Source of the DNA: Cellulomonas edaphi | GTDB taxonomy: Bacteria; Actinomycetota; Actinomycetes; Actinomycetales; Cellulomonadaceae | Reading direction: 5' to 3' | Length of the DNA: 64,000 nt | Assembly: GCF_030362815.1 (NCBI RefSeq) | Contig: NZ_JAUCGR010000004.1 | Coordinates: forward strand, 339,617-403,616 | Part shown: positions 31,056 to 41,478 of the stretch, in pieces | How positions within the stretch are numbered: position 1 is the first letter of the stretch | How the letters are laid out: every line of letters begins with the position of its first letter | Notes under the pieces: generated by a model | The model's input: the letters and a program-made list of their open reading frames with translations, nothing else | Told to the model about the DNA's origin: nothing | Databases searched by the model: none | Program-made: the position numbers and the translations under genes

Positions 31056-31949
31056 ATGGCACTACGTCGCGCGACGGCGCTCGACGAGCGGACCGGGGGG
31101 CGCGTTCTCGACGACGCGGACCTCGCATCCGCCCTCGCGGTGTGTGCCCTGGACCCGGTCGGCTCGGTGCTGGCGACCGCGCGGCTCGAGCACGCCGTCG
31201 ACGTGGGCATCCGCCGCGCGGGCGGCGAGCTGTGGGGGTACGAGAAGGACGGGCGGCTCGAGGGCATCTGCTGGGCGGGCGCCAACATGGTGCCGGTGGC
31301 TCCCGCGGTGAGCGACGCCGATCCCGACCGGGCGATCGAGGCCTTCGCTGCGATGGCGCGGCGGCAGGGTCGCCGCTGCTCGTCGCTGGTGGGTCCTGCG
31401 TACGCGGTGCTCGGCCTGTGGGGGCGGCTGCGCCCCTCCTGGCCGGGCGCGCGCGAGGTGCGCGACGACCAGCCGTCCATGGTGATCGACGGTCCTCCTC
31501 TGGTCGCCGCCGACCCCGACGTGCGCCGCTCGCGGCTCGACGAGCTCGTCGACGTGCTGCCCGCGTGCGTACGGATGTTCACCGAGGAGGTCGGCTACTC
31601 CCCGGCGAGCGGTCCGGGAGGTCCGTACGAGACCCGCGTGCGCGGCCTGGTCACCCAGGGCCGCTCGTTCGTGCGGATGTCCGACGACCCGCGTGCGCGC
31701 GTGATGTTCAAGGCAGAGCTCGGTGCCGTGGCCGGCGGGGTCGCGCAGGTCCAGGGCGTCTGGGTGGCGCCCGAGCACCGCGGGCGCGGGCTCTCGGAGC
31801 GGGGCATGGCGGCCGTGGTCGAGGCGGCGCGCGCCGACGTCGCGCCCCTGATCTCGCTGTACGTGAACTCCTACAACGCGCGGGCCATCGCCGCGTACCG
31901 CCGCGTCGGGTTCCGCCAGGTCGGCTCGTACGCCACCGTGCTGTTCTGA
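31056..31949 (+). CDS. DUF4081 plus GNAT N-acetyltransferase domain protein
   Basis: Cytoplasmic protein of 297 aa. The N-terminal half matches the DUF4081 type found with GNAT domains in actinobacteria (AVCALDPVGSVLATARLEH). The C-terminal half is a GNAT fold with the acetyl-CoA loop VWVAPEHRGRGLSERGMAAV and LYVNSYNARAIAAYRRVGF. The acceptor is unknown. It commonly follows ispG in this phylum. ATG 31056 lies six bases after CACAAT (31044-31049), so it is probably leaderless; GTG 31041 is an unlikely longer start. Confidence 0.88.
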   Translation: MALRRATALDERTGGRVLDDADLASALAVCALDPVGSVLATARLEHAVDVGIRRAGGELWGYEKDGRLEGICWAGANMVPVAPAVSDADPDRAIEAFAAMARRQGRRCSSLVGPAYAVLGLWGRLRPSWPGAREVRDDQPSMVIDGPPLVAADPDVRRSRLDELVDVLPACVRMFTEEVGYSPASGPGGPYETRVRGLVTQGRSFVRMSDDPRARVMFKAELGAVAGGVAQVQGVWVAPEHRGRGLSERGMAAVVEAARADVAPLISLYVNSYNARAIAAYRRVGFRQVGSYATVLF

Positions 31950-31974
31950 CGGCCTTCTGCCGACGCCCGCGAGC

Positions 31975-32865
31975 TCAGCGCAGCAGGCGGGACATGCGGC
32001 GGTCGGCCAGCGGCTTGCCGCCGGTCTGGCAGGTGGGGCAGTACTGGAGCGAAGAGTCCGCGAACGACACCTCGTGGACCGTGTCGCCGCACGGCGTGCC
32101 GTCCCAGCCGGGGCACGGCTCGCCCGCGCGGCCGTGCACGCGCATGCTGCGCCGCTTGGTGTCCTTGAGCTCTGCGGCCGGGCGTCCCGCCGCGGCCTCG
32201 ACGGCACCCGTGAGCACGTCGCGGACCGCCGCGTACAACGTCGCCGTCTTGGCCTCGTCGAAGGACCTGGTCATGGCGAACGGCGACATGCGCGCGGCGT
32301 GCAGGATCTCGTCGGAGTAGGCGTTGCCGATGCCCGCGATGGTGCCCTGGTCGCGCAGCAGCCCCTTGATCTGCTGGTTCTTGGCCGCGAGCAGCTCCGC
32401 GAGGCGCTGCTGGGTGAACTCCTCGGACAGCGGCTCGACGCCCAGCGTGGCGATCTGCGGCACCTCCTCGGGCTCGAAGACGACGTGCACCGCGAGCCTC
32501 TTGCGCGTGCCCGCCTCGGTGAGGTCGAAGCCCGAGTCGTCGTCGAGGCGCAGGCGCAGCGCGATCGGGGACTTGCCGGGCCGGACCGGCGTCGTGGTGA
32601 GCTTCTCCGACCAGCGGACCCAGCCGGCGCGCGACAGGTGCCAGATCAGGTGCAGCGGCTCCCCGGTGGGCGTCGCGACCATGAGGTCGAGCCACTTGCC
32701 GTGCCGGGTCACGTCGACCACCGTCCCGCCGACCAGGTCGTCGGGGGAGGGGCGGAAGGTCTTGAGCGCGCTGATCGCGCCGATGCTGACGGCGGTCACG
32801 GTGTGGTCCGCGGCACGCTCGCGCAGGAACCCAGCGAGCGCCTCGACCTCGGGAAGCTCGGGCAC
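31975..32865 (-). CDS. Fpg/Nei family DNA glycosylase
   Basis: Base-excision repair glycosylase/AP lyase, 296 aa. The catalytic N-terminus [13 protein letters not shown] (Pro2, Glu3) requires GTG at 32865. The Lys in [10 protein letters not shown] is the usual beta-turn lysine. A helix-two-turn-helix region is [24 protein letters not shown]. The zinc finger at the C-terminus has unusual first-pair spacing (CPGWDGTPC, seven residues between) and the second pair CPTC. It may prefer oxidised pyrimidines or 8-oxoguanine; sequence alone does not decide. It is divergent from proS, and CACGAT lies six bases before its start. Confidence 0.9.
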   Translation of the reverse strand: MPELPEVEALAGFLRERAADHTVTAVSIGAISALKTFRPSPDDLVGGTVVDVTRHGKWLDLMVATPTGEPLHLIWHLSRAGWVRWSEKLTTTPVRPGKSPIALRLRLDDDSGFDLTEAGTRKRLAVHVVFEPEEVPQIATLGVEPLSEEFTQQRLAELLAAKNQQIKGLLRDQGTIAGIGNAYSDEILHAARMSPFAMTRSFDEAKTATLYAAVRDVLTGAVEAAAGRPAAELKDTKRRSMRVHGRAGEPCPGWDGTPCGDTVHEVSFADSSLQYCPTCQTGGKPLADRRMSRLLR

Positions 32866-32941
32866 CGCCCCATCGTGGCGCACAGGACCGACAGGTGCAT
32901 CCAGTTCGGGCGGCGCCCGCGCAACAACTAGGCTCTCGCCC

Positions 32942-34711
32942 ATGCTCCTGCGCCTGTCCACGCTGTTCGTCCGTACGCTGCGCGAGGATCCCGTCGACGC
33001 CGAGGTCGCCAGCCATCGGCTGCTCGTGCGTGCGGGGTACATCCGGCGCGCGGCCCCCGGCATCTACACCTGGCTCCCGCTGGGACTCAAGGTGCTCGCC
33101 AAGGTCGAGGCCGTGGTCCGCGAGGAGATGGAGGCCGCCGGCGCCCAGGAGGTCCACTTCCCGGCGCTGCTGCCCAAGGAGCCCTACGAGGCGACGGGGC
33201 GGTGGACGGAGTACGGCCCCAACATCTTCAGGCTCAAGGACCGCAAGGGTGGCGACTACCTGCTCGCGCCCACGCACGAGGAGCTGTTCACGCTCCTGGT
33301 CAAGGACCTGTACTCGTCGTACAAGGACCTGCCGCTGACGCTGTTCCAGATCCAGACGAAGTACCGCGACGAGGCACGCCCGCGCGCGGGCCTCATCCGT
33401 GGGCGCGAGTTCGTCATGAAGGACGCGTACTCGTTCGACGTCGACGACGCAGGTCTCGACGCGAGCTACCAGGTCCAGCGCGACGCGTACCGCCGGATCT
33501 TCGACCGCCTCGGGCTCGAGTACGTCATCGTCGCCGCGACGTCGGGCGCGATGGGCGGCTCGCGCTCGGAGGAGTTCCTCACCCCGACGGCGATCGGCGA
33601 GGACACGTTCGTGCGCTCGGCCGGCGGGTACGCGGCCAACGTCGAGGCCGTCACCACCGTGGTCCCCGACCCCGTGCCGTACGACGACGCCCCCCAGGCC
33701 CACGTCGAGGACACGCCCGACACGCCCACGATCGACTCGCTCGTCGCCTTGGCGAACGAGCGCTTCCCGCGTCCGGACCGCGCGTGGACCGCAGCGGACA
33801 CGCTCAAGAACGTCGTGGTCACGCTCGTCTCGCCCGCGGGGGAGCGCGAGCTGCTTGTGATCGGGCTGCCGGGCGACCGTGAGGTCGACCTGAAGCGGCT
33901 CGAGGCCGCCGTCGCTCCCGCGGAGGTGGAGACCGCGGGCGAGGCCGACTTCGCCGCGCGGCCCGAGCTCGTGCGCGGGTACATCGGCCCGTCGGTGCTC
34001 GGACCCAACGGGCCCGAGGGCTCCGTGCGCTACCTCCTCGACCCCCGCGTGGTCCCGGGCACCCGGTGGATCACCGGCGCCAACGAGCCCGGCCGGCACG
34101 TGTTCGACCTCGTGGCGGGCCGCGACTTCACGGCCGACGGCACGGTCGAGGCCGCCGAGGTGCGGGCCGGTGACCCGGCCCCGGACGGCTCGGGACCGCT
34201 CGAGCTCGCGCGCGGCATCGAGATCGGCCACATCTTCGCCCTGGGACGCAAGTACGCCGCCGCGCTCGGGCTCACGGTGCTGGACCAGAACGGCAAGGCG
34301 CAGGTCGTCACGATGGGCTCGTACGGCATCGGCGTGACGCGTGTGCTCGCGGCCCTGGCCGAGGCCAACCACGACGAGCGCGGGCTGGCCTGGCCCGCGC
34401 ACGTGGCGCCCGCGCAGGTGCACGTCGTGGCGACCGGCAAGGACGAGGCGGTGTTCGAGGCTGCCGAGTCGATCGCCCAGACGCTCCACTCGCGGGGCAT
34501 CGAGGTCCTCTACGACGACCGCCCGAAGGTCTCGCCCGGAGTGAAGTTCGCCGACGCCGAGCTGCTGGGCGTGCCGCTCGTGGTCGTCGTCGGGCGCGGT
34601 CTGGCCGAGGGCGTCGTCGAGGTCCGCCCGCGCGTGGGCGGCACCCCCGAGCAGGTGGCCGTCGCCGAGGCGGCCGACCGGGTCGCCGAGCTGGTCGACT
34701 CGCTGCGCTGA
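32942..34711 (+). CDS. proS: Prolyl-tRNA synthetase (bacterial type)
   Basis: Class II aminoacyl-tRNA synthetase, 589 aa. Motif 1 region [21 protein letters not shown], motif 2 region [25 protein letters not shown], and motif 3 [14 protein letters not shown] are clear. An editing (INS/YbaK-like) domain sits between motifs 2 and 3 (about residues 235-410), and the anticodon-binding domain ends the protein. ATG 32942 has no Shine-Dalgarno; TAGGCT (32929-32934) ends seven bases upstream. Its 3' end lies in a 22-bp tandem duplication. Confidence 0.97.
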   Translation: MLLRLSTLFVRTLREDPVDAEVASHRLLVRAGYIRRAAPGIYTWLPLGLKVLAKVEAVVREEMEAAGAQEVHFPALLPKEPYEATGRWTEYGPNIFRLKDRKGGDYLLAPTHEELFTLLVKDLYSSYKDLPLTLFQIQTKYRDEARPRAGLIRGREFVMKDAYSFDVDDAGLDASYQVQRDAYRRIFDRLGLEYVIVAATSGAMGGSRSEEFLTPTAIGEDTFVRSAGGYAANVEAVTTVVPDPVPYDDAPQAHVEDTPDTPTIDSLVALANERFPRPDRAWTAADTLKNVVVTLVSPAGERELLVIGLPGDREVDLKRLEAAVAPAEVETAGEADFAARPELVRGYIGPSVLGPNGPEGSVRYLLDPRVVPGTRWITGANEPGRHVFDLVAGRDFTADGTVEAAEVRAGDPAPDGSGPLELARGIEIGHIFALGRKYAAALGLTVLDQNGKAQVVTMGSYGIGVTRVLAALAEANHDERGLAWPAHVAPAQVHVVATGKDEAVFEAAESIAQTLHSRGIEVLYDDRPKVSPGVKFADAELLGVPLVVVVGRGLAEGVVEVRPRVGGTPEQVAVAEAADRVAELVDSLR

Positions 34712-34750
34712 GCGGGTCGGCTCGCTGCGCTGAGCGGGTCCGCTCGCTAG
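34693..34750 (+). repeat. 22-bp tandem duplication across the proS stop codon
   Basis: GGTCGACTCGCTGCGCTGAG plus CG (34693-34714) recurs at 34715-34736 with one change, and a 14-base third copy (34737-34750) reaches into the end of the convergent lipoprotein gene. The first copy contains the last codons and TGA of proS; the second repeats them outside the gene. It fills the whole 35-base gap between the two genes. Confidence 0.8.
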
Positions 34751-35778
34751 CCCTCGGCCCGCTCGGGTAGTCCGGGGAACGCGACCGGTGCCGCGCCCCA
34801 GGGCCGGGCGGCGCTCGTCGCCGCGCGCAGGCCGTCGACGAACGTCGCGCGCTCGCCCGCGGGGGTGCGGCCCACCAGCGTCGCGTTGGCCTCGGCGACC
34901 GCGGACTCGAGCGAGACCGCGAGCCTGCGCGCCGTCGCCGTCGACCCGAGGCCGTCCGGCACGTCGTACGCCACGCGGCGCGGGTCGTCGGCGCTCTGCG
35001 CGGTCCCCGCGACGACTGCCCACCGCTGGGCCTGGTCCCGGTGCGCGGCGGCAGCGGCGCGCGCCTTGTCCCGGACAGCGCCCGGCTGCTTCGCGGCGAT
35101 CACCTCGTACGCGTAGCCCGCCTGGTCGTGCGCGACGACCAGCGCGGCCAGGTCCTCGGCTGCCGGCCCGGGCGCGGGGTCGCTCGCGGCAGGGCTGGGT
35201 ACCGGCTCGCTCGCGCGCACCGGCTGGACGGCCGGGGACCTCACGCCCGTGGCGCGTGCCAACCGGCGGGTGAGCTGCTCGCGGGCCGTGCCGATCGAGG
35301 CGACGAGCCGCGCGAGGTCGGCGTCGTCGGTGCTGTCGGCGTCGATCAGCGCCGTCCGCGTGGCGTCAGCGAGCTCGGCCAGCACGTCGGCGGGCTCGGC
35401 GACGACGGGCGCCGGCGTGGCCGTGGGGGAGGGCGACAGGCCCGAGTCGTATGCCGGGCCCAGCTGGAGGGCGTGCTGCTCGGAGAAGTCCGCGACGTCG
35501 TCGAGCACGGCCGCCACCGTGGCAGGGGGCGCGGTGGCGAGCGCGGCACGGGCCGCGTCCTCGAGGGCTGCCGCGTCGGCCAGGGTGCGCGCGCGCACCT
35601 GCTCGACGGCTCCGGGCGACGGCTCCACCTGCGGGGGACCTTCGAGGCGGACGGAGCACGCGCCCAGCAGCGCGACGGCGAGCGCGGCGGCCGTGATCCT
35701 CGCCACGTGCCGGACGGCGCGTGCGGGCGGCCGCAGGCGGTCGTCGTGCGGGAACGGGCTCGTCCGGAGCAGGCTCAT
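34747..35778 (-). CDS. Lipoprotein with DUF4439 (ferritin-like) domain
   Basis: Exported lipoprotein, 343 aa. A basic start, a hydrophobic stretch (ITAAALAVALLGAC) and the lipobox LLGAC are clear. The mature part is Ala-rich and helical; the C-terminal 140 residues (HDQAGYAYEVIAAKQPGAV ... RDQAQRW) resemble the DUF4439 domain found in actinobacteria next to proS and rimP. Function unknown. Start at 35778; GTG 35796 would add six residues without a ribosome site. On its strand CAGGAT ends eight bases before ATG. It is convergent with proS and divergent from rimP. Confidence 0.82.
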   Translation of the reverse strand: MSLLRTSPFPHDDRLRPPARAVRHVARITAAALAVALLGACSVRLEGPPQVEPSPGAVEQVRARTLADAAALEDAARAALATAPPATVAAVLDDVADFSEQHALQLGPAYDSGLSPSPTATPAPVVAEPADVLAELADATRTALIDADSTDDADLARLVASIGTAREQLTRRLARATGVRSPAVQPVRASEPVPSPAASDPAPGPAAEDLAALVVAHDQAGYAYEVIAAKQPGAVRDKARAAAAAHRDQAQRWAVVAGTAQSADDPRRVAYDVPDGLGSTATARRLAVSLESAVAEANATLVGRTPAGERATFVDGLRAATSAARPWGAAPVAFPGLPERAEG

Positions 35779-35835
35779 CGCCGCAGATCCTGCCACGCGC
35801 CGACGGGAGGCAGCCGCGGGCGCGCGCGGACTCGT

Positions 35836-35841
35836 TAGGCT
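35836..35841 (+). promoter_or_regulatory. Probable -10 of the rimP-nusA-infB operon
   Basis: TAGGCT, with the same form as other -10 hexamers here, 55 bases before the rimP start. No convincing -35. The start of the divergent DUF4439 gene lies 58 bases to the left. Confidence 0.4.
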
Positions 35842-35896
35842 GGACCGACAACATCACAGGGTCGAGCGACCCGCGGGACCAGAACGGAGGCCGGTC

Positions 35897-36445
35897 ATGG
35901 CCGCAGCCGCTGGCGCAGAGCGGATCCGCGAGGTTCTCGAACCCGTCGTCGCCGCCCAGGGTCTGGTGCTCGACGACGTCGAGATCCACCGGGCGGGAGC
36001 CCGCTCGACGGTGGTCGTCTCGCTCGACGTCCCTGAGGACGACGACGCCGACCTCGACCTCGACCGCGTGTCCGATGCGACGCGCGCCGTCTCCGACGCG
36101 CTCGACGCCGCCGACGTCGTCGCGGGGCACTACACGCTCGAGGTCGGCAGCCGCGGGGTCGCACGCCCGCTCACGCAGCGCCGCCACTTCGCGCGCGCCG
36201 TGGGCAGGTCGGTGCGCCTCGCCCTGGCCGACGGGTCGGTCGTCGCGGGCCGGCTGACCGACGTCGAGGACGCCGTCGTCGTCGTCGTGCCGGTCACCCC
36301 CGGGCTCAAGGGGCGGCGCCCCACGGTCGGCGAGCCGCGGACGGTCGCACTGGCCGACGTGCGCGATGCGCGCGTCGAGGTAGACCTCACGGGGCTGGGT
36401 CCCGTGGACGACGAGGCCGGCGTCGACGCCGGACAGGAGAGCTGA
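35897..36445 (+). CDS. rimP: Ribosome maturation factor RimP
   Basis: Helps assemble the 30S subunit. 182 aa. The sequence has [20 protein letters not shown] at the N-terminus, [16 protein letters not shown], and [20 protein letters not shown], the family signature. A C-terminal acidic tail follows the SH3-like domain. ACGGAGG lies seven bases before ATG. nusA starts one base after the stop, as in nearly all bacteria. Confidence 0.95.
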   Translation: MAAAAGAERIREVLEPVVAAQGLVLDDVEIHRAGARSTVVVSLDVPEDDDADLDLDRVSDATRAVSDALDAADVVAGHYTLEVGSRGVARPLTQRRHFARAVGRSVRLALADGSVVAGRLTDVEDAVVVVVPVTPGLKGRRPTVGEPRTVALADVRDARVEVDLTGLGPVDDEAGVDAGQES

Positions 36446-36446
36446 C

Positions 36447-37472
36447 ATGGACATCGACATGCAGGCACTGCGGTCGCTCGAGCACGAACGCGAGATCAGC
36501 CTGGACGTGCTGGTATCCGCGATCGAGCAGGCGCTGCTGTCCGCGTACCACCGCACGCCTTACGCCCACCAGCGCGCCCGGGTGGAGGTGGACCGCAAGT
36601 CCGGCCACGTCACGGTGTGGGCTCGCGAGCCCATGACGTTCGACGAGGACGGCGTCGCCACCGGCGTCGAGGAGCCCGAGTTCGACGACACCCCCGACGG
36701 CTTCGGCCGCATCGCCACCGCCACCGCACGGCAGGTCATCGTCCAGCGGCTGCGCGACGCCGAGGACGACCAGGTGCTCGGCAGCTTCCGCGGCAAGGAG
36801 GGCGAGGTCCTGGGTGGCGTCATCCAGCAGGGCCGCGACCCGCGCACCGTGCTCATCGACGTCGGCGGGGTCGAGGCCGTGCTGCCGGCGCACGAGCAGG
36901 TGCCGGGCGAGGAGTACGTGCACGGCGAGCGCATCCGCGGCTACGTCCTCGACGTGGCGCGCGGTCAGCGGGGCCCCCAGGTGACGATGTCCCGCTCGCA
37001 CCCCGGCCTGGTGCGCAAGCTGTTCGCCCTGGAGGTCCCCGAGGTCGCCGACGGCACCGTCGAGATCACCGCCATGGCCCGCGAGGCGGGTCACCGCACC
37101 AAGATGTCCGTGCGGTCGACCGTCGCCGGCGTGAACGCGAAGGGCGCGTGCATCGGCCCCATGGGTGGCCGCGTGCGCGCCGTCATGGCCGAGCTGCACG
37201 GCGAGAAGATCGACATCGTCGACCACTCCGACGACCCCGCCGAGATGATCGCGCACGCGCTGTCACCGGCGCGCGTGGTGTCGGTGACGGTGGTCGACCC
37301 CGAGGCGCGCGCCGCCCGCGTGGTCGTGCCCGACTACCAGCTCTCCCTCGCCATCGGCAAGGAGGGCCAGAACGCGCGGCTGGCCGCCAAGCTCACGGGC
37401 TGGCGCATCGACATCCGCTCGGACGCTGAGGTCCCGGGGGCTGGGTCGGAGCGTGAAGGTCACGCTGAGTGA
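36447..37472 (+). CDS. nusA: Transcription termination/antitermination factor NusA
   Basis: Binds RNA polymerase and RNA and modulates pausing, termination and antitermination. 341 aa. The N-terminal polymerase-binding domain ends near residue 110. It is followed by an S1 domain ([20 protein letters not shown]) and two KH domains ([19 protein letters not shown] and [20 protein letters not shown]). Like other actinobacterial NusA it lacks the C-terminal acidic repeats of E. coli. The stop overlaps the ylxR start by four bases. Confidence 0.96.
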   Translation: MDIDMQALRSLEHEREISLDVLVSAIEQALLSAYHRTPYAHQRARVEVDRKSGHVTVWAREPMTFDEDGVATGVEEPEFDDTPDGFGRIATATARQVIVQRLRDAEDDQVLGSFRGKEGEVLGGVIQQGRDPRTVLIDVGGVEAVLPAHEQVPGEEYVHGERIRGYVLDVARGQRGPQVTMSRSHPGLVRKLFALEVPEVADGTVEITAMAREAGHRTKMSVRSTVAGVNAKGACIGPMGGRVRAVMAELHGEKIDIVDHSDDPAEMIAHALSPARVVSVTVVDPEARAARVVVPDYQLSLAIGKEGQNARLAAKLTGWRIDIRSDAEVPGAGSEREGHAE

Positions 37473-37813
37473 CTCCACGCGGTAGACTCTCCGAGGCTGG
37501 GCACCAGGCCCGGCTCCCCTCGAGCGAGCAACGACCGCGCAGCGGTCCCGTTCGCACGTGCGTGGGGTGCCGCGCTCCTGGTTCCCGATCCGCCCTGCTG
37601 AGGGTGGTCGTCGTGCAGGACCAGCTGGTCGTGGACGTCGCCCGCTCGATGCCGGGCAGGGGTGCGTGGCTGCACCCCGACCCTGGATGTCTCGAGCTCG
37701 CGACGCGTCGGCGTGCGTTCGGGCGTGCCCTGCGTCATGCGGGTCCGCTCGACACCGCACCGATCAGCGCAGAGCTCGAGAGCGATCTCCAGGGACACAA
37801 CGACGCCGGGTGA
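37469..37813 (+). CDS. ylxR: YlxR (DUF448) family protein
   Basis: Small basic protein, 114 aa, of the YlxR family between nusA and infB; relatives bind RNA or DNA and have been linked to RNase P and to transcription control. The signature [19 protein letters not shown] starts near residue 29 and [16 protein letters not shown] follows. The first 28 residues have no homology I recognise, so a later start is possible, but GTG 37469 overlaps nusA in a GTGA pattern. TAGACT at 37483-37488 may be an internal -10 for ylxR-infB. Confidence 0.85.
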   Translation: MTPRGRLSEAGHQARLPSSEQRPRSGPVRTCVGCRAPGSRSALLRVVVVQDQLVVDVARSMPGRGAWLHPDPGCLELATRRRAFGRALRHAGPLDTAPISAELESDLQGHNDAG

Positions 37814-37957
37814 AGCCCGACGTCGACCGTCGACAAGGGAAGCGGGTCTGGAAGCCGATGGCTACCCGATGAGCACGCACCGATGAGCTACCAGCGATGA
37901 GTACCTCGCACTAACGACGGTCCGGCCCTGTCCGGGCGGACCGAGACAGGGAGAGAT

Positions 37958-40771
37958 GTGGCTAAGGTCCGCGTCTACGAGCTCGCCAAAGAGCTCGGGG
38001 TTGACAGCAAGAAGATCATGACGACGCTCACCGAGATGGGTGAGTTCGTCCGCTCGGCGTCCTCGACGATCGAGCCCCCCGTCGTGCGCAAGCTGCGCGA
38101 CACGTTCCCGGCCGGCAGCGGAGCACCCGCTCCGGCCCCCAAGGCTGCCGCGCGTCCCGCGCCGGCTGCTCCTGCTCCTGCCGCCCCGGCACCGGCCGCC
38201 CCCGCGGCGGCAGCGCCCGCTCCGGCGGCTCCGGCCCCGGCGGCCGCCCCCGCGGCGCCCGCCCCGGCCGCCCGGCCCGCAGCCCCGGCGCCCGCCCCGG
38301 CCGCCGCTCCGGCTCCCGCAGCCGCCGCGGCGCCGACCGCTGCGCGCCCCGGAGCTCCCCGCCCCGCCGCTGCGCGTCCGGGCAACAACCCGTTCGCCCC
38401 GTCGCAGGGCATGCCCCGCCAGGGCGAGCGCCCCGGCGCCGGCCGCACCGGTGGCGGTCCGCGTCCGGGCAACAACCCGTTCGCCCCGTCGCAGGGCATG
38501 CCCCGCCCGGGCGAGCGTCGCAACGCGCCCGAGACGGCTGCCCCCGCCGCGCAGGCGGGCGAGCGCCCCGGCGGTCCCCGTCCCGGTGGCCCCCGCCCCG
38601 GCGGCCCGCGCCCCAGCCCCGGCATGATGCCGGGCCGCACCACCAGTGGTGTCGGGCGTCCCGGTGAGCGTCCCGCGGCCGGTGGCCGCGGCGGCGGTGC
38701 CGGCGGCGCGCGTGGCGGCTTCGCCGGTCGTCCCGGTGGCGGTGGCGGTGCGCCCGGCGGCGCTCCCGGTGGCGGCGGCTTCGCCGGTCGTCCCGGTGGC
38801 GGCGGTGGTCGTCCCGGCGGTGCCGGTCGCGGCTCGACGCAGGGCGCGTTCGGTCGCGCCGGTGGTCGTCCTGTGCGCGGACGGAAGTCGAAGCGTGCGA
38901 AGCGCCAGGAGTTCGAGCAGATGCAGGCGCCGTCGCTCGGCGGCGTGCAGGTGCCCCGTGGCAACGGCTCGACCGTGGTCCGGCTGCGCCAGGGCTCGTC
39001 GCTGAACGACTTCGCCGACAAGATCGACGCGAACCCCGCCTCGCTCGTCACGGTGCTGTTCCACCTCGGTGAGATGGCGACGGCGACGCAGTCGCTCGAC
39101 GAGGACACGTTCGGCACGCTCGCCCAGGAGCTGGGCTACGTCATCGAGATGGTCTCGGCCGAGGAGGAGGACCGCGAGCTGCTCGGGGCCTTCGACATCG
39201 ACCTGGACGCCGAGCTGGAGGCCGAGGGCGACGACGAGCTGCAGGCCCGTCCGCCGGTCGTGACCGTCATGGGCCACGTCGACCACGGAAAGACCAAGCT
39301 GCTCGACGCCATCCGGTCCACGGACGTCGTCGCCGGCGAGGCCGGTGGGATCACGCAGCACATCGGTGCCTACCAGGTCACCAAGGTGCACGAGGGCAAC
39401 GAGCGCGCGATCACCTTCATCGACACCCCGGGTCACGAGGCGTTCACCGCCATGCGTGCGCGTGGTGCGCAGGTCACGGACATCGCGATCCTCGTGGTCG
39501 CGGCCGACGACGGCGTGATGCCCCAGACCATCGAGGCGCTGAACCACGCCCAGGCGGCCGGTGTGCCGATCGTGGTCGCGGTGAACAAGGTGGACAAGGA
39601 GGGGGCCAACCCCGACAAGATCCGCCAGCAGCTCACCGAGTACAACCTCGTGGCCGAGGAGTACGGCGGCGACACCATGTTCGTCAACGTCTCCGCGAAG
39701 CAGAACATGGGCATCGACCAGCTGCTCGAGGCCGTCCTGCTGACCGCGGACGCGGCGCTCGACCTGCGGGCCAACCCGGACAAGGGTGCTCGCGGTGTCG
39801 CCATCGAGGCGAACCTCGACAAGGGCCGCGGTGCCGTCGCGACCGTGCTGGTCCAGTCCGGCACGCTGCACGTCGGTGACGCGATCGTGGCGGGCACGGC
39901 CTACGGCCGCGTGCGCGCCATGTTCGACGAGCACGGCGAGCCGCTCACCGAGGCGGGTCCGTCGCGTCCCGTCCAGGTGCTGGGTCTCGCGTCGGTGCCG
40001 AGCGCCGGTGACACGCTGCTGGTGGCCTCCGAGGAGCGCACCGCGCGGCAGATCGCCGAGAAGCGCGAGGCGGCCGAGCGTGCTGCCCTCCTGGCCAAGC
40101 GCCGCAAGCGTGTCAGCCTCGAGGACTTCACCCAGGCGCTCGCGCAGGGCAAGGTCGAGACGCTCAACCTCGTCCTCAAGGGCGACGTGTCCGGTGCCGT
40201 CGAGGCGCTCGAGGACGCGCTGCTCAAGATCGACGTGGGCGAGGAGGTCGACCTGCGCGTCATCCACCGCGGTGTGGGTGCCATCACGCAGAACGACGTC
40301 AACCTGGCGACGGTCGACTCGGCCATCATCATCGGCTTCAACGTCAAGTACGCCGAGCGGGTCGAGGCACTGGCGGACCGCGAGGGCGTCGACGTGCGCT
40401 TCTACTCGGTCATCTACCAGGCGATCGACGACGTCGAGGCGGCTCTCAAGGGCATGCTCAAGCCGGAGTACGAGGAGGCCCAGCTGGGCACGGCGGAGAT
40501 CCGCGAGATCTTCCGTTCCTCGAAGTTCGGCAACATCGCCGGCTCGATCGTCCGTTCGGGCGAGATCCGTCGCAATACCAAGGCCCGCGTCCTGCGCGGC
40601 GGCAAGATCATCGGGGACAACCTCACGATCGAGTCGCTCAAGCGCTTCAAGGACGACGCGACCGAGGTCCGCGAGGGCTACGAGTGCGGTATCGGCCTCG
40701 GGTCGTTCAACGACCTGCAGCCTGAGGACATCATCGAGACCTGGGAGCTGCGCGAGAAGCCTCGCTCCTGA
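37958..40771 (+). CDS. infB: Translation initiation factor IF-2
   Basis: Initiation GTPase bringing fMet-tRNA to the 30S subunit. 937 aa. The N-terminus [20 protein letters not shown] is the usual IF2 start. Residues about 55-300 are an Ala/Pro then Gly/Arg/Pro-rich region that includes two copies of [15 protein letters not shown] and several [11 protein letters not shown] units. The second IF2-N domain precedes the G domain: [12 protein letters not shown] (about 439), DTPGHEAF (about 489) and NKVDKEG (about 545). The C-terminal domains end with [27 protein letters not shown] lies before GTG 37958. Confidence 0.97.
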   Translation: MAKVRVYELAKELGVDSKKIMTTLTEMGEFVRSASSTIEPPVVRKLRDTFPAGSGAPAPAPKAAARPAPAAPAPAAPAPAAPAAAAPAPAAPAPAAAPAAPAPAARPAAPAPAPAAAPAPAAAAAPTAARPGAPRPAAARPGNNPFAPSQGMPRQGERPGAGRTGGGPRPGNNPFAPSQGMPRPGERRNAPETAAPAAQAGERPGGPRPGGPRPGGPRPSPGMMPGRTTSGVGRPGERPAAGGRGGGAGGARGGFAGRPGGGGGAPGGAPGGGGFAGRPGGGGGRPGGAGRGSTQGAFGRAGGRPVRGRKSKRAKRQEFEQMQAPSLGGVQVPRGNGSTVVRLRQGSSLNDFADKIDANPASLVTVLFHLGEMATATQSLDEDTFGTLAQELGYVIEMVSAEEEDRELLGAFDIDLDAELEAEGDDELQARPPVVTVMGHVDHGKTKLLDAIRSTDVVAGEAGGITQHIGAYQVTKVHEGNERAITFIDTPGHEAFTAMRARGAQVTDIAILVVAADDGVMPQTIEALNHAQAAGVPIVVAVNKVDKEGANPDKIRQQLTEYNLVAEEYGGDTMFVNVSAKQNMGIDQLLEAVLLTADAALDLRANPDKGARGVAIEANLDKGRGAVATVLVQSGTLHVGDAIVAGTAYGRVRAMFDEHGEPLTEAGPSRPVQVLGLASVPSAGDTLLVASEERTARQIAEKREAAERAALLAKRRKRVSLEDFTQALAQGKVETLNLVLKGDVSGAVEALEDALLKIDVGEEVDLRVIHRGVGAITQNDVNLATVDSAIIIGFNVKYAERVEALADREGVDVRFYSVIYQAIDDVEAALKGMLKPEYEEAQLGTAEIREIFRSSKFGNIAGSIVRSGEIRRNTKARVLRGGKIIGDNLTIESLKRFKDDATEVREGYECGIGLGSFNDLQPEDIIETWELREKPRS

Positions 40772-40786
40772 TCTCCGCGTGATCGA

Positions 40787-40826
40787 CCGCAGGGCGGGCG
40801 AGGGATCGCCCTCGCCCGCCCTGCGG
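40787..40826 (+). terminator. 18-bp perfect hairpin between infB and rbfA
   Basis: CCGCAGGGCGGGCGAGGG (40787-40804) pairs base for base with CCCTCGCCCGCCCTGCGG (40809-40826) around an ATCG loop. It starts 16 bases after infB. It is probably a terminator or an mRNA stability element that lowers rbfA expression relative to infB. Confidence 0.8.
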
Positions 40827-40887
40827 CGTCCACCCCGACGCCTCCGGTGCCGAGACCACGCGGTGCCCGACCAAGAAAGGTCTCTCC

Positions 40888-41331
40888 ATGGCTGACACGG
40901 GCCGCGCCCGCAAGCTCTCCGAGCGCATCCAGCAGGTCGTCGCGCAGATGCTCGACACCCGCATCAAGGACCCCCGCCTGGGGTTCGTCACCGTCACCGA
41001 CGTGCGGGTCACGGGTGACCTCCAGCACGCCGACATCTTCTACACCGTCCTCGGCGACGACGAGGCGCGGGCCGGCACGGCAGCGGCTCTCGAGTCGGCC
41101 AAGGGCGTGATCCGCTCCGAGGTGGGCAAGCAGACGGGCATCCGGCTGACGCCCACGCTGGCGTTCTTCCCGGACGCTCTGCCGGACACGGCCGCGCACC
41201 TCGACGCCGCACTGCTCGAGGCGGCGCGTCGCGACCGCGAGGTGGCCGCGCTGGCCGCCGAGGCGACGTTCGCGGGCGAGGCGGACCCGTACCGGCACCC
41301 CGACGAGGCCGACGAGCCCGACGAGGCCTGA
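40888..41331 (+). CDS. rbfA: Ribosome-binding factor A
   Basis: Cold-adaptation and 16S rRNA maturation factor, 147 aa, with a KH-like fold. Seen: [32 protein letters not shown] and [18 protein letters not shown], then [28 protein letters not shown] sequence. A short acidic tail (DEADEPDEA) ends it. GAAAGG precedes ATG. It is normally followed by truB; here two oppositely and similarly oriented regulatory/transport genes intervene. Confidence 0.95.
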   Translation: MADTGRARKLSERIQQVVAQMLDTRIKDPRLGFVTVTDVRVTGDLQHADIFYTVLGDDEARAGTAAALESAKGVIRSEVGKQTGIRLTPTLAFFPDALPDTAAHLDAALLEAARRDREVAALAAEATFAGEADPYRHPDEADEPDEA

Positions 41332-41387
41332 GCACCGCGTGATCATCGCCTGACCGCTGCCGGGCACCGAGCCGCGCCGCCGCGGCC

Positions 41388-41451
41388 ACGACGAAGGGAC
41401 CGAGCAGCGCCGTCCTGCTGAGCAGGGGCGCAGCGCCGGTCCCTTCGTCGT
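41388..41451 (+). terminator. Bidirectional terminator between rbfA and the MFS gene
   Basis: ACGACGAAGGGACCG (41388-41402) pairs perfectly with CGGTCCCTTCGTCGT (41437-41451). The 34-base interior has a further CCTGCT/AGCAGG hairpin. It lies between the ends of two convergent genes and can serve both. Confidence 0.8.
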
Positions 41452-41478
41452 GTCCAGGGCGCGGGGGGTCCGCCGGGA

